A DNA stretch of 64,000 nt from Albibacterium sp963696875 (GTDB lineage Bacteria; Bacteroidota; Bacteroidia; Sphingobacteriales; Sphingobacteriaceae), in contig CAVOLQ010000002.1 of NCBI GenBank assembly GCA_963696875.1, positions 682,001 to 746,000 on the forward strand, written 5' to 3'. The position numbers and the translations under genes were made by a program. Positions 54,563-62,806 of the stretch are shown piece after piece. Within the stretch, counting starts at the first letter, position 1. Every line of letters begins with the position of its first letter. The notes under the pieces were generated by a model. That model was given only the letters and a program-made list of their open reading frames with translations, did not search any database and was not told the DNA's origin.

Positions 54563-56008
54563 TCAATGACCTTCCCCCACCCATTTAAAAAACTCTTTCA
54601 ACTTCTTCAGATCAATCAAATTCAAGTATACCAAGATTTTTGAAAAGCTAACCCTATCGGGGATGCGACCAGCTGAATAACCGATATTCAATTGTATACT
54701 CTTTTTCAATTTTGATGGGCAGGATTTCCAATCCACAGTGTAACCTTGTTCCTTTTTAGCCTTCAGCCAGATCGAATTACCTCCCCAGGTTTCTACCACT
54801 TCAAAGTAATGACCTACTAGCTTCGCTATTTCAGCCTTATTGATAGCATATAGCTTCTCATTAATGGCAAAGCCCTCATGCAAAGCGCCCTCATTATAAA
54901 ACCATACCGCCATTTGCTCAACAAAGAAGCAAATACGTTCATATTTAACTTTTATCAACTTTTTAAATTTCGCTATAAATTCTGTTGGGGCTACGACGAT
55001 ATTAATCGCTTTAAAACTCAAACCCGTATTAGCATAAGTGGTTATGCTGATGATATTATTATATCTCTTATTATCACTGCCCATAAAGTTCAATCTGGTA
55101 TCGCCCGTATAATTCTCGATAACAAAAATTCCGTTTTGAGATAGATATTCTGCTAGTGCATTCCGGTATTCATCAATTTCTATAAATTCAGAAAAATACT
55201 CAATTGCTGGTTCAGTATAGATAATGCAGCCGCTTAAAGAAATACCTTTTTTCACCTTCAGGTCTCTGATCAGCTCTACAGTGAATCCTTCTTTAGGCAA
55301 ATCAACAAATAGTACCTCCAAATCATTTTCTTTGCAAAGCGAATAAATCAACCAGTTGGCCGATCTTCTCATGATCACTCTTTTTGCACCATGATGTCTC
55401 AATATATTAAAAATAGAATCTAGAGTATCATGGCTACTATTTGAAATTGCCATTTGAGAGATGGGGATGGATACATTCCGTTTAAAAGCCAAGTTGGCTT
55501 GCGCTGTTTTGATCAATTGATCACTGTTTATAAACATATTCCATTGCGATTTCGTACGTCTGGGTAAGTTTGCAAACAATTTATTCGTGCCAGCCGATGC
55601 GTTGGACAACCAATAAGGAGGGTTTACTGCATGCCCAATTGTAAGATACTTTGTCGTATTCATCCATTCTGAGGGCTGCTCAAAAAGTAGTGGAGGCATG
55701 TGCATTAATCTATCGCTAAATCTAGGATCTGGGTTGTCCTTAACCCAGGGTAGCACCTTAGCAACAAAAGTACCCGAAGTATTCATCTTTCCCGCCCAAC
55801 CCAGTGTTTTCAAAGCACGATAAGCGGCTAAAACGGTATTCTTTGATACGTCTAGTTCTTCTGCAAGCTTCGTACTTGGCAATAGCTGATCCTTGGGGTT
55901 TAATATTCGATTTTTAATTGCCTCGATAATCCCTTCAACAATTTTGTTGGCTTTATTTGGAGTACTTTTCGGAAAAGAGAGGTTGTATTTTTTGTAAACA
56001 TGCGCCAT
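54563..56008 (-). CDS. GntR/MocR-family regulator with degenerate aminotransferase domain
   Basis: A 481-residue protein. The N-terminal GntR winged helix (IVEGIIEAIKNRILNPKDQ, LPSTKLAEELDVSKNTVLAAYRAL) is well conserved. The rest has the size and order of the fold-type I aminotransferase domain of MocR proteins. The PLP-lysine block, normally TFSK, reads TYAN. The PLP-ring Asp block (EDDYDSEFRY in the family) reads ENYTGDTRLNF. It therefore probably does not bind PLP as an internal aldimine and may sense another ligand. Its target genes are unknown. Confidence 0.8.
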   Translation of the reverse strand: MAHVYKKYNLSFPKSTPNKANKIVEGIIEAIKNRILNPKDQLLPSTKLAEELDVSKNTVLAAYRALKTLGWAGKMNTSGTFVAKVLPWVKDNPDPRFSDRLMHMPPLLFEQPSEWMNTTKYLTIGHAVNPPYWLSNASAGTNKLFANLPRRTKSQWNMFINSDQLIKTAQANLAFKRNVSIPISQMAISNSSHDTLDSIFNILRHHGAKRVIMRRSANWLIYSLCKENDLEVLFVDLPKEGFTVELIRDLKVKKGISLSGCIIYTEPAIEYFSEFIEIDEYRNALAEYLSQNGIFVIENYTGDTRLNFMGSDNKRYNNIISITTYANTGLSFKAINIVVAPTEFIAKFKKLIKVKYERICFFVEQMAVWFYNEGALHEGFAINEKLYAINKAEIAKLVGHYFEVVETWGGNSIWLKAKKEQGYTVDWKSCPSKLKKSIQLNIGYSAGRIPDRVSFSKILVYLNLIDLKKLKEFFKWVGEGH

Positions 56009-56250
56009 ATTAAAAGATTTAGAAGAACCCTATCAGCTCTTTTTTACCTTCCATTGTATAAAGCGATAGCAGATCTAGGTTATAATTATTTTCTGTTTTT
56101 CGAGTATAGCTTACCTCAAACATAACATTTAAGCTGACAACCCCATAGCCTGAGTGAAAAAAACAGCTATTAACCAAGCAGATAATGCCTTGTTCATTAA
56201 GCAAGGACTTGAAATTCGGCTTATTTTAGGAAATATTAAACCTAAACTAT

Positions 56251-56832
56251 ATGAAACAATTATTTACATTTTGGGAGAAATACGTAGACATACCTACAGA
56301 ATCTAGGTTGTTCATAAAAAACAACTCCAATATCCTTGTCTTTAAGAAGGATGAATATTATACTAAAGAAGATAAGTATAAACCTTATTGGAATTTTGTA
56401 GCAGAAGGCTTGGTGGGCGGTCATAGCCATGATGCAGAAGGCACAAAAACCATCCACTGGCTTAGCGAAACATATGGCTATTTCACGGGCTCGCTCCATC
56501 TTCATAGCGACACCCCTTGTGGGCAAGCCATTCAATTTCTCCGTCGTGGCCGAATTGTTCAAATTCCGCTAGAAGACATGCGTTATGGTCAAGAAAATGA
56601 TCCGGCGATTAACGAGTTGATACAAATTCTAAAGCAGCACAAAATCAATCAGCAAGCTGCACTTATTGATGCACTCAACCAACCCAATGCCGAAGCGATA
56701 TATTTCAAGTTTATGGATGAAATGGGAAGCTTAGCCCACCAATTAACAGCACAACAAGTGAGGGATTTGCTCGGGCTAAAACGCACCACCTATATCAAAA
56801 TCAGGAACGCATACGCACGAAGGCGATTTTAA
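56251..56832 (+). CDS. Crp/Fnr-like cyclic-nucleotide-binding-fold regulator
   Basis: A 193-residue protein with a cupin-like sensor half (LVFKKDEYYTKEDKYKPYWNFVAEGLVGGH) and a helical C-terminal part containing LTAQQVRDLLGLKRTTYIKIRNAYARRR, which may be a helix-turn-helix. The phosphate-binding cassette of cAMP receptors (RGExxA) is not seen, so it likely senses something else. It lies just before three dyad repeats and the MauE-like gene. It resembles the short Crp-type regulators common in Sphingobacteriaceae. Confidence 0.75.
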   Translation: MKQLFTFWEKYVDIPTESRLFIKNNSNILVFKKDEYYTKEDKYKPYWNFVAEGLVGGHSHDAEGTKTIHWLSETYGYFTGSLHLHSDTPCGQAIQFLRRGRIVQIPLEDMRYGQENDPAINELIQILKQHKINQQAALIDALNQPNAEAIYFKFMDEMGSLAHQLTAQQVRDLLGLKRTTYIKIRNAYARRRF

Positions 56833-56839
56833 CGCCATT

Positions 56840-57094
56840 TAGTGTCAGTTCCGACACTATTAAGAAAACTTTCTCAACCTATCTTGCAACACAATGAAAA
56901 CGAAAGGTAGACAGCGTTCATTGTAAGCCGGCAGTCAAGCATTATTGGCTGCCCGCTTATTATAGTATTAAGAATATGAAAGCATTTAGTGTCAATTCCG
57001 ACACTATTATAGAGGATCAAAAACCTGAACTTTGAATGTAATTAACAAAAACAAAAATAAGAAGGGAAAGCATTTAGTGCCAATTCCGACACTA
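56840..57094. repeat. Three copies of a 20-bp dyad (putative operators)
   Basis: TAGTGTC, six bases, GACACTA at 56840-56859 and 56987-57006. A third copy with one arm mismatch is at 57075-57094. Sequence around copies 2 and 3 (AAAGCATTTAG before, CCTGAACTTTGA after) is also repeated. The array fills the space between the Crp-like gene and the MauE-like gene, as an operator array would. Confidence 0.65.
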
Positions 57095-57146
57095 TTTAGA
57101 AGAATTTAAAGCCTGAACTTTGAGTATACATGAAGCAATAGAAATA

Positions 57147-57614
57147 ATGAAAACAAAAAACACCATAATCGATATCATTTGCATCCTACTTATCACGCTC
57201 TGGATCTATACGGCGATGAGTAAGTTGATGGATTTTGCTGTGTTCAAAGTTCAACTATCTAGGCAAGCCTTCATTTCGGGTTATGCAACATTATTCGCTT
57301 GGCTCCTGCCATTGATAGAATTGGTAGCGGCTATGCTATTGATGTTTTCAATTACTCGAAAAGCAGGCCTTCTCCTCTCCTTTTCTCTAATGACGGTATT
57401 TACCGCTTATATCGGGATGATTGCTTTTGGCATCGTGGAAAAAACCGCTTGCAGTTGTGGCGGGGTTTTATCCAGCTTAGGTTTCAAAGAACACTTTTGG
57501 TTCAATCTCTTCTTTTTGGCATTGTCCGGTTTGGGCTTGTATTTGAACTCAAAAATCAATCTTGATAAATGGAAATTCCTGATTCATAGAAGAAATGTTT
57601 TCAGGCCCAATTAG
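57147..57614 (+). CDS. MauE/DoxX-like membrane protein
   Basis: About 155 residues from the ATG at 57147 (MKTKNTIIDIICILLI). It has four membrane helices with TAMSKLMDFAVFKVQLSRQ after helix 1 and FGIVEKTACSCGGVLSSLGFKEHFWFN in the last loop, where CSCGG may be redox active. It resembles the MauE/DoxX redox membrane family. It could pass electrons to an exported thioredoxin such as the one at 62807-64000. It lies between the dyad array and the small exported protein, in the same orientation. Confidence 0.78.
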   Translation: MKTKNTIIDIICILLITLWIYTAMSKLMDFAVFKVQLSRQAFISGYATLFAWLLPLIELVAAMLLMFSITRKAGLLLSFSLMTVFTAYIGMIAFGIVEKTACSCGGVLSSLGFKEHFWFNLFFLALSGLGLYLNSKINLDKWKFLIHRRNVFRPN

Positions 57615-57824
57615 GGGGCAAAGAAGATAAAATAATTAAAAGAGCTGTACCCTGGGATAGCAAACTTGGCCATACACTGCTTCTCCTGTGAAAATTCTCT
57701 TTTATCCAATCAATAATCAAGCAGATACACCAACCAGGTTGGCTACACTGCTTGGATGCGCCTACTGCAATAGTGATGGACAACCGAATATTTAATTAAA
57801 GTTTTTTGAGGCAACCTTTTTTTG

Positions 57825-58154
57825 ATGCAAAAAAAGACCACTAAAATGCGTAAGTCAAAATTTAATTTTTTTGCTGCCATCGGGATGGTGGTAGCATTGG
57901 GAATGGTAGCTTTTACAGCGCCGAAAGAAAATATCCAACTTGAAGAAATCTACTGGTTTCAAGTTAACGATGATGAAATAGGAAATTTCATGGACTCTAA
58001 CCCACAAGAACCTTGTTTAGGAAGTGAAACTTTATGTGCAGTTGGTCTCTCTGAAAGCGAAGTAGATTTAGGTACCGGTGCAAACCCGCCAACACCTTTA
58101 ATTTCTAACCCAGAAGATGCCTCTAGAAAAAGTTATGGACATCAAATAAGGTAG
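57825..58154 (+). CDS. Small exported Cys-containing protein (DUF6520-like)
   Basis: About 109 residues (from 57825; 57846, MRKSKFNFF, also possible). The signal peptide is FFAAIGMVVALGMVAFTAP, followed by a short mature part with two Cys close together (EPCLGSETLCAVGL) and an acidic, Gly/Asn/Pro-rich tail. It looks like the DUF6520-type precursors that sit next to MauE-like genes in this family. Possible roles are a disulfide-bonded peptide, signal or toxin; none is shown. It is followed by a strong terminator. Confidence 0.6.
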   Translation: MQKKTTKMRKSKFNFFAAIGMVVALGMVAFTAPKENIQLEEIYWFQVNDDEIGNFMDSNPQEPCLGSETLCAVGLSESEVDLGTGANPPTPLISNPEDASRKSYGHQIR

Positions 58155-58160
58155 GTAATG

Positions 58161-58196
58161 AAGTATTAGTGGCTATTAAAACAGCCACTAATACTT
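58161..58196. terminator. Bidirectional terminator
   Basis: A perfect 14-bp inverted repeat (AAGTATTAGTGGCT) with an 8-nt loop, between the convergent small exported protein gene and the SusD-like gene. Confidence 0.8.
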
Positions 58197-58207
58197 ATCA
58201 TTATGTT

Positions 58208-59569
58208 TTAATCTTCTCTTATATTTTGGGCTATATTATTCATATTAATAACAATATCTGGTATTGCAAATACATATTTCGAACTGTTAGGCTTAAGTTC
58301 ATATTTAACGTTATTCACTGTCCTTACCAAACTTATAGAAAACTCTCCATTTTGATTTAACCTTCTTAAATCAGCCCATCTGATTCCTCTAAAAACCAAC
58401 TCTTTTCTTCTCTCTTGCAATATTCTTTCTACAATGCTTTTTGTGTCTTCAATTTCCAGATTCTTAAAGCTTTCTTTTTTATATCTTCTCGCCAACAAAA
58501 AGTTCAAATCATCTAGAGCGTTGGACATTTGACCAAGCCTAGCATTACACTCAGCGCTTATCAAATAAATTTCATCAGTTGCTATACCACTAAAGAAAAG
58601 CAACGATTGGTCATAAGATCCTTTATATGTAATCGTTCCATTATTATTAATATAAAAAAGATTTTTTCTTAGATCGTTTGCTTCATATGAATTATACAAT
58701 ATAGAATCGACTCTCAAATTAGAATTATTAAACAACCATGAATATTGCATATTAGATTGAAAAATAACCTCTTTATTATATAGAGGAATCGGATACTGAG
58801 CTGAAACAGAAAGATCATTATAATCCATAAGCGAATTATTTAATTGCAAACAGGAGTCTGCATATTTTAATGCAGACTCATAATCATTCATTTGTAGATA
58901 TGTTTTTGACAATAAAGCAAATGCAGCGGATCTTGATGGCCTAGTCTTAATTGACTGGGATTTACTGGAATTCTCAGCTGAGTATTTCAAATCGTTTATG
59001 ATCTGAGCATAGGTTTCCTCTACCGTTGATCTAACCGACTTCCTATTTATGTCGGAATCCAATTTCAATGGCAGTCCCAAATCTGATCGAGAACTTTTTA
59101 CATCGTATGGTTTACAAAATTGTTGGGCAAGCTGATAAAATGCCCATGCCCTATAAAACATAGCATCGCCCTTTAATTTATTTAGATCTGGAGATATATG
59201 AATCCTTTCTAATTTCTGTACACCATCGAGTACCACATTTGAGTAATATATGACCCTGTACTGTTGGTTCCAATCCAAGATATCGTTCCTTCCTTCATAA
59301 ATATCATCTTTCCATAAATAAGTATTTGCTGTAATAATCCCCTCGGAAAAGAGCTGACCATCACCAACATAAAAGTCTGCCGAACTCAGTTCTGGAAGAT
59401 ACTGTGTATTCCGATTCATAATTTGAGTATAATCAAGAATTGCCTGAAAATCTTCCGCCCGATCAGGTACTACTAATGCTTTATTGGGTTTTACTTTTAA
59501 AAAATCATCTTGACAAGAATACAATAAAACAGATGATAGAATTATTATAATTGCTTTGAAATATTTCAT
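58208..59569 (-). CDS. SusD/RagB-like outer-membrane lipoprotein
   Basis: A 453-residue protein with lipobox SVLLYSC (Cys19), then QDDFLKVKPNKALVVPDRAEDF, the TPR-like KGDAMFYRAWAFYQLAQQFC and the C-terminal ERILQERRKELVFRGIRWADLRRL, typical of the SusD family. It is the last gene of the SusC/thioredoxin operon, 16 bp after SusC. This SusD subtype accompanies peptide- or redox-type SusC proteins rather than glycoside hydrolases; no CAZyme is visible nearby. Confidence 0.92.
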   Translation of the reverse strand: MKYFKAIIIILSSVLLYSCQDDFLKVKPNKALVVPDRAEDFQAILDYTQIMNRNTQYLPELSSADFYVGDGQLFSEGIITANTYLWKDDIYEGRNDILDWNQQYRVIYYSNVVLDGVQKLERIHISPDLNKLKGDAMFYRAWAFYQLAQQFCKPYDVKSSRSDLGLPLKLDSDINRKSVRSTVEETYAQIINDLKYSAENSSKSQSIKTRPSRSAAFALLSKTYLQMNDYESALKYADSCLQLNNSLMDYNDLSVSAQYPIPLYNKEVIFQSNMQYSWLFNNSNLRVDSILYNSYEANDLRKNLFYINNNGTITYKGSYDQSLLFFSGIATDEIYLISAECNARLGQMSNALDDLNFLLARRYKKESFKNLEIEDTKSIVERILQERRKELVFRGIRWADLRRLNQNGEFSISLVRTVNNVKYELKPNSSKYVFAIPDIVINMNNIAQNIRED

Positions 59570-59585
59570 TTTGGTTAGTCTTTAA

Positions 59586-62500
59586 TTATAAAATAGCCTG
59601 TATTCCAATCGTGAAAGTTTTGACAGGGAGTATAGAAACAGACGGAAAGTCAGGATCCAAATTGTGTTTATTTGCGCGCCATAAAATGCCTAAATTTTCA
59701 GCTGTAAAATTGATCTTCAATGAATTCAAGCCAAAAATCATATTTTTATTATTTATAAAATTATAACTAGCAGCAATGGTCCTTAGTCGAAGATGGTCGC
59801 CTCTCTCCATATTAATTTCCGAAAAATTGTAAACTAGATCGCGATTTGTATTATTTTTTAATGGCAATGAAGGGACATCGGTATATTTCTCATCTCCTGA
59901 AACCTGCCAACGAATTTGAAAATCAGCATGACCTTTCCAGTTATTAATTAATTGATTATAACTTAGAGATGGCTTTCTAAAATAATACCCGGCTTTCCAG
60001 ATTAAATTGCCGGAAAAAGACCAGTTTTTGTATCTAAACGAATTTCTAAAGGAACCAAACAAAACGGGGATACTTGAACCGCCTTTTTCCAAATCCTCTT
60101 CAGTCAAACCTTGTAAATATTTGCTGTAATCTTGTGAGTATTCACCATCAATCAATACCCTTGGGCTTCCATCTATGGGATCTAAACCATACCAAGGGAA
60201 GCTGTTTATTCTATTTAGAGACTTCCCAACAACGGGAGGAGGAAACGAACCAACATAATTAGTGATGTTTGGCTGAAACGAATCAATCTTGGTTACTTTA
60301 TCTGTTACATAACTAAACGTAAAAGTGGTATACCATTTAAAGCTTTTATTTATTATTGTTTTATTTATATCGACATCGATCCCGCTTGTTTTCAAACTCG
60401 CGTAATTCATTCTTTGATAGTAATCCTGATTTGAAAAGGCCCCCGTTGTCGGATCTATTGGCGTTCTGCCCATAAGATCTTTCCCATTTTTCACAAAATA
60501 TTCAATGCTCCCAGAGAAGGAGTTATCCTTAGCACCAAAGTCAATAGCCAAATTCATGTTTCCTACTTTCTCCCATCTAAGTTCAGGATTTCCAGGAGTT
60601 CTCATTTCTGCACTTCTTAAAGAAGTATATGGATCGGTCCAGTAATAAGCAACTGGATAAGCAGCAACCGTCTTATCGACATTACCGTTGTATCCATAGG
60701 TAATTCTAAACTTCAAATAAGGCAAGCCATTCAACCCATAAAAATTCTCATCGCTAACGATCCAACTTGCACCTAATGACCAAAGTGGTACCCAACGTTG
60801 ATTGGCCTTGACCCCAAATAGATTCGAAGCATCCGTACGTATGCTTCCGGATAGTATATACTTTTTATACAAGCTATAAGAAACGTTGGAGTAATACGAA
60901 ACATAACGATCAATGGTGTTGGTAAGGGGCGCCGACAAAGATGGAATTGTAGCCGTTCCTCGAGGCAAAGTTTCATATCGCTTTGTATAGTCGATTTGAG
61001 ACAAAAAAGTATTTACGTTACTATCATAGCCATAAACGCCATAGCCCGTCCCTTCTGTTTCAAAACTTCGAATTTCAGCTCCGACAAGTGCGTTTACATT
61101 ATGCTTTAAGCTCCAACTCTTATTAAAATCAAATTGTGCTCTCCCGTATTTCCCCTTATTTTCAGAGTTTCTTAATGTTAAAATGTCGTTATAGGGAATG
61201 ATTTTTTCTCCATTAGCTTGCGTGTATCTGTTTACCATATCCCGTACGCTATAAGATTCCTTTAATTGAAGAGATTTTCGTTGATATGATGTCCCAAAAT
61301 GCTGGTACTTTAGATCCAAGTTCAAACCATTTATTATTTTATAGTTTACCCCCAAATCAAACCTTAGTTCATTGGTTCTTGAATTCTGCTTTTGAAAGTC
61401 CCTATTGTCTAAAGGAACGAGGTCCCAATTATAAAGCCCGTTTTCTATAGCCTTATCCGTGTATACTTTCCGATAATCGTTCATTACTGGCGATGGAATT
61501 CCGTTGTCATCTAGCAATCTTGCATAAGGGTAAAGTTCTTTATTTCCGGGCCTTATGTTTGCAAGCTCCATTCCCTCTTCTTTGATGTTATCCAACATCA
61601 AGGAAATACCCAAGGACATCTCGAGCCTATTATTTACTTTGAAAGCATTGGTTGAATTTAATGTCATTCGATTTTTTTCTGAACCGATTAAATTAAACAT
61701 ATCCTTCTCGTAGCCTCCTGAAACATAATATTTCACTCTTTCCGCTCCTCCTACAACATTCAAATTGTAGAATTGAGTTTGCCTGTTTCGATAGAGATAC
61801 TTACTAGCATCATCTCTTATATCGTTGTTTTTGAGCATATTTAGATTATGGGTCAACTCATCTCCATCGATTAGCCCTTTGCTCTGTGCAATCAAAAGTT
61901 CTGTTACCGGAGACAAAGGAGTCCAGTTATTCTCAACGTACGCTTTTCTATCGAACATTATTTTCTCAAATTCAATAAAATCAGAGGAGCTCATAAAGCT
62001 GGGCGAATAGTATAAATCAGGTTTACTGCCAATACTAAAATTGGTGTTTAGTGAAATATCCGGTCGTTGATTATAATTGCCAGACTTCGTATTAATGACA
62101 ATTACTCCATTTGCGGCTTTTGCTCCCCATATCGAAGCTGCTGCGGCATCCTTTAGTATTGTAACACTCTCTACATCATTCGGGTTAATATTAGATATAT
62201 CTCCTTCAAATGGGAAATTGTTTACTACAATCAAGGGAGACGTGTCGGCATCGATGGTACTAAGTCCTCGTATCCTTATCGTTCTATTTAGGAATTCGTT
62301 GTTCGAATTAGGCGATCTCAAATTCCTGTTGTCCAAAATAAAACTGCTTGCTACCCCCTCTAGCCTACTAATGATATTGGAGTTTACACTTAAATTAAGC
62401 GCATCATTATCCACATAAGAAAAAGACCCTGTTGCTCTTTCCTTGGGAATTTTATAATATCCAGTTGATATAACGACATCTGCAAGTTCCTGTTGTTCAT

Positions 62501-62798
62501 GTTCTAAGACAACTAATAACAGTTTTTCCCCGTCGAAATTTAATGACTTCGTATTATAGCCAATGTGGCTGACTATCAAATGGCCATGTGAATCTGCCGA
62601 TTCGAGTGAGAAATCTCCCTTCAAATCTGTCACCGCCGATATCCTATTTTCTACATTAATTAACGAAACGGTTGCTCCGGCAATCGGTTCTCCGGCAATA
62701 TCTGTCACATTACCCTTTATTGAATAATTTCTTTCCTGACTATAGACATTTGAAAAAAGACTAACAGCCAAGGCAATAAAACATGCTAATATTTTCAT
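59586..62798 (-). CDS. SusC/RagA-like TonB-linked outer-membrane transporter
   Basis: A 1070-residue protein. Signal peptide ending VYSQ, carboxypeptidase-regulatory-like repeat (IKGNVTDIAGEPIAGATVSL), then a TonB-box/plug region with VVISTGYYKIPKERATGSFS, IRIRGLSTIDADTSPLIVVN and SVTILKDAAAASIWGAKAANG, then a barrel ending in KTFTIGIQAIL. The STGYYKIPKERATGSF form is a distinct SusC subgroup often next to thioredoxin-like and M16-type genes. The ligand is unknown. Confidence 0.92.
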   Translation of the reverse strand: MKILACFIALAVSLFSNVYSQERNYSIKGNVTDIAGEPIAGATVSLINVENRISAVTDLKGDFSLESADSHGHLIVSHIGYNTKSLNFDGEKLLLVVLEHEQQELADVVISTGYYKIPKERATGSFSYVDNDALNLSVNSNIISRLEGVASSFILDNRNLRSPNSNNEFLNRTIRIRGLSTIDADTSPLIVVNNFPFEGDISNINPNDVESVTILKDAAAASIWGAKAANGVIVINTKSGNYNQRPDISLNTNFSIGSKPDLYYSPSFMSSSDFIEFEKIMFDRKAYVENNWTPLSPVTELLIAQSKGLIDGDELTHNLNMLKNNDIRDDASKYLYRNRQTQFYNLNVVGGAERVKYYVSGGYEKDMFNLIGSEKNRMTLNSTNAFKVNNRLEMSLGISLMLDNIKEEGMELANIRPGNKELYPYARLLDDNGIPSPVMNDYRKVYTDKAIENGLYNWDLVPLDNRDFQKQNSRTNELRFDLGVNYKIINGLNLDLKYQHFGTSYQRKSLQLKESYSVRDMVNRYTQANGEKIIPYNDILTLRNSENKGKYGRAQFDFNKSWSLKHNVNALVGAEIRSFETEGTGYGVYGYDSNVNTFLSQIDYTKRYETLPRGTATIPSLSAPLTNTIDRYVSYYSNVSYSLYKKYILSGSIRTDASNLFGVKANQRWVPLWSLGASWIVSDENFYGLNGLPYLKFRITYGYNGNVDKTVAAYPVAYYWTDPYTSLRSAEMRTPGNPELRWEKVGNMNLAIDFGAKDNSFSGSIEYFVKNGKDLMGRTPIDPTTGAFSNQDYYQRMNYASLKTSGIDVDINKTIINKSFKWYTTFTFSYVTDKVTKIDSFQPNITNYVGSFPPPVVGKSLNRINSFPWYGLDPIDGSPRVLIDGEYSQDYSKYLQGLTEEDLEKGGSSIPVLFGSFRNSFRYKNWSFSGNLIWKAGYYFRKPSLSYNQLINNWKGHADFQIRWQVSGDEKYTDVPSLPLKNNTNRDLVYNFSEINMERGDHLRLRTIAASYNFINNKNMIFGLNSLKINFTAENLGILWRANKHNLDPDFPSVSILPVKTFTIGIQAIL

Positions 62799-62806
62799 TT
62801 TCTTAA

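Noticed and set aside
56019..56204. 61-codon minus-strand frame just before the MocR gene
   Set aside because: The 10-bp spacing is tempting, but there is no family, signal or conservation to support it.
56840..57094. Possible CRISPR array
   Set aside because: Only three short dyads with unequal spacing (about 147 and 88 bp) and no cas genes; operators are a better explanation.
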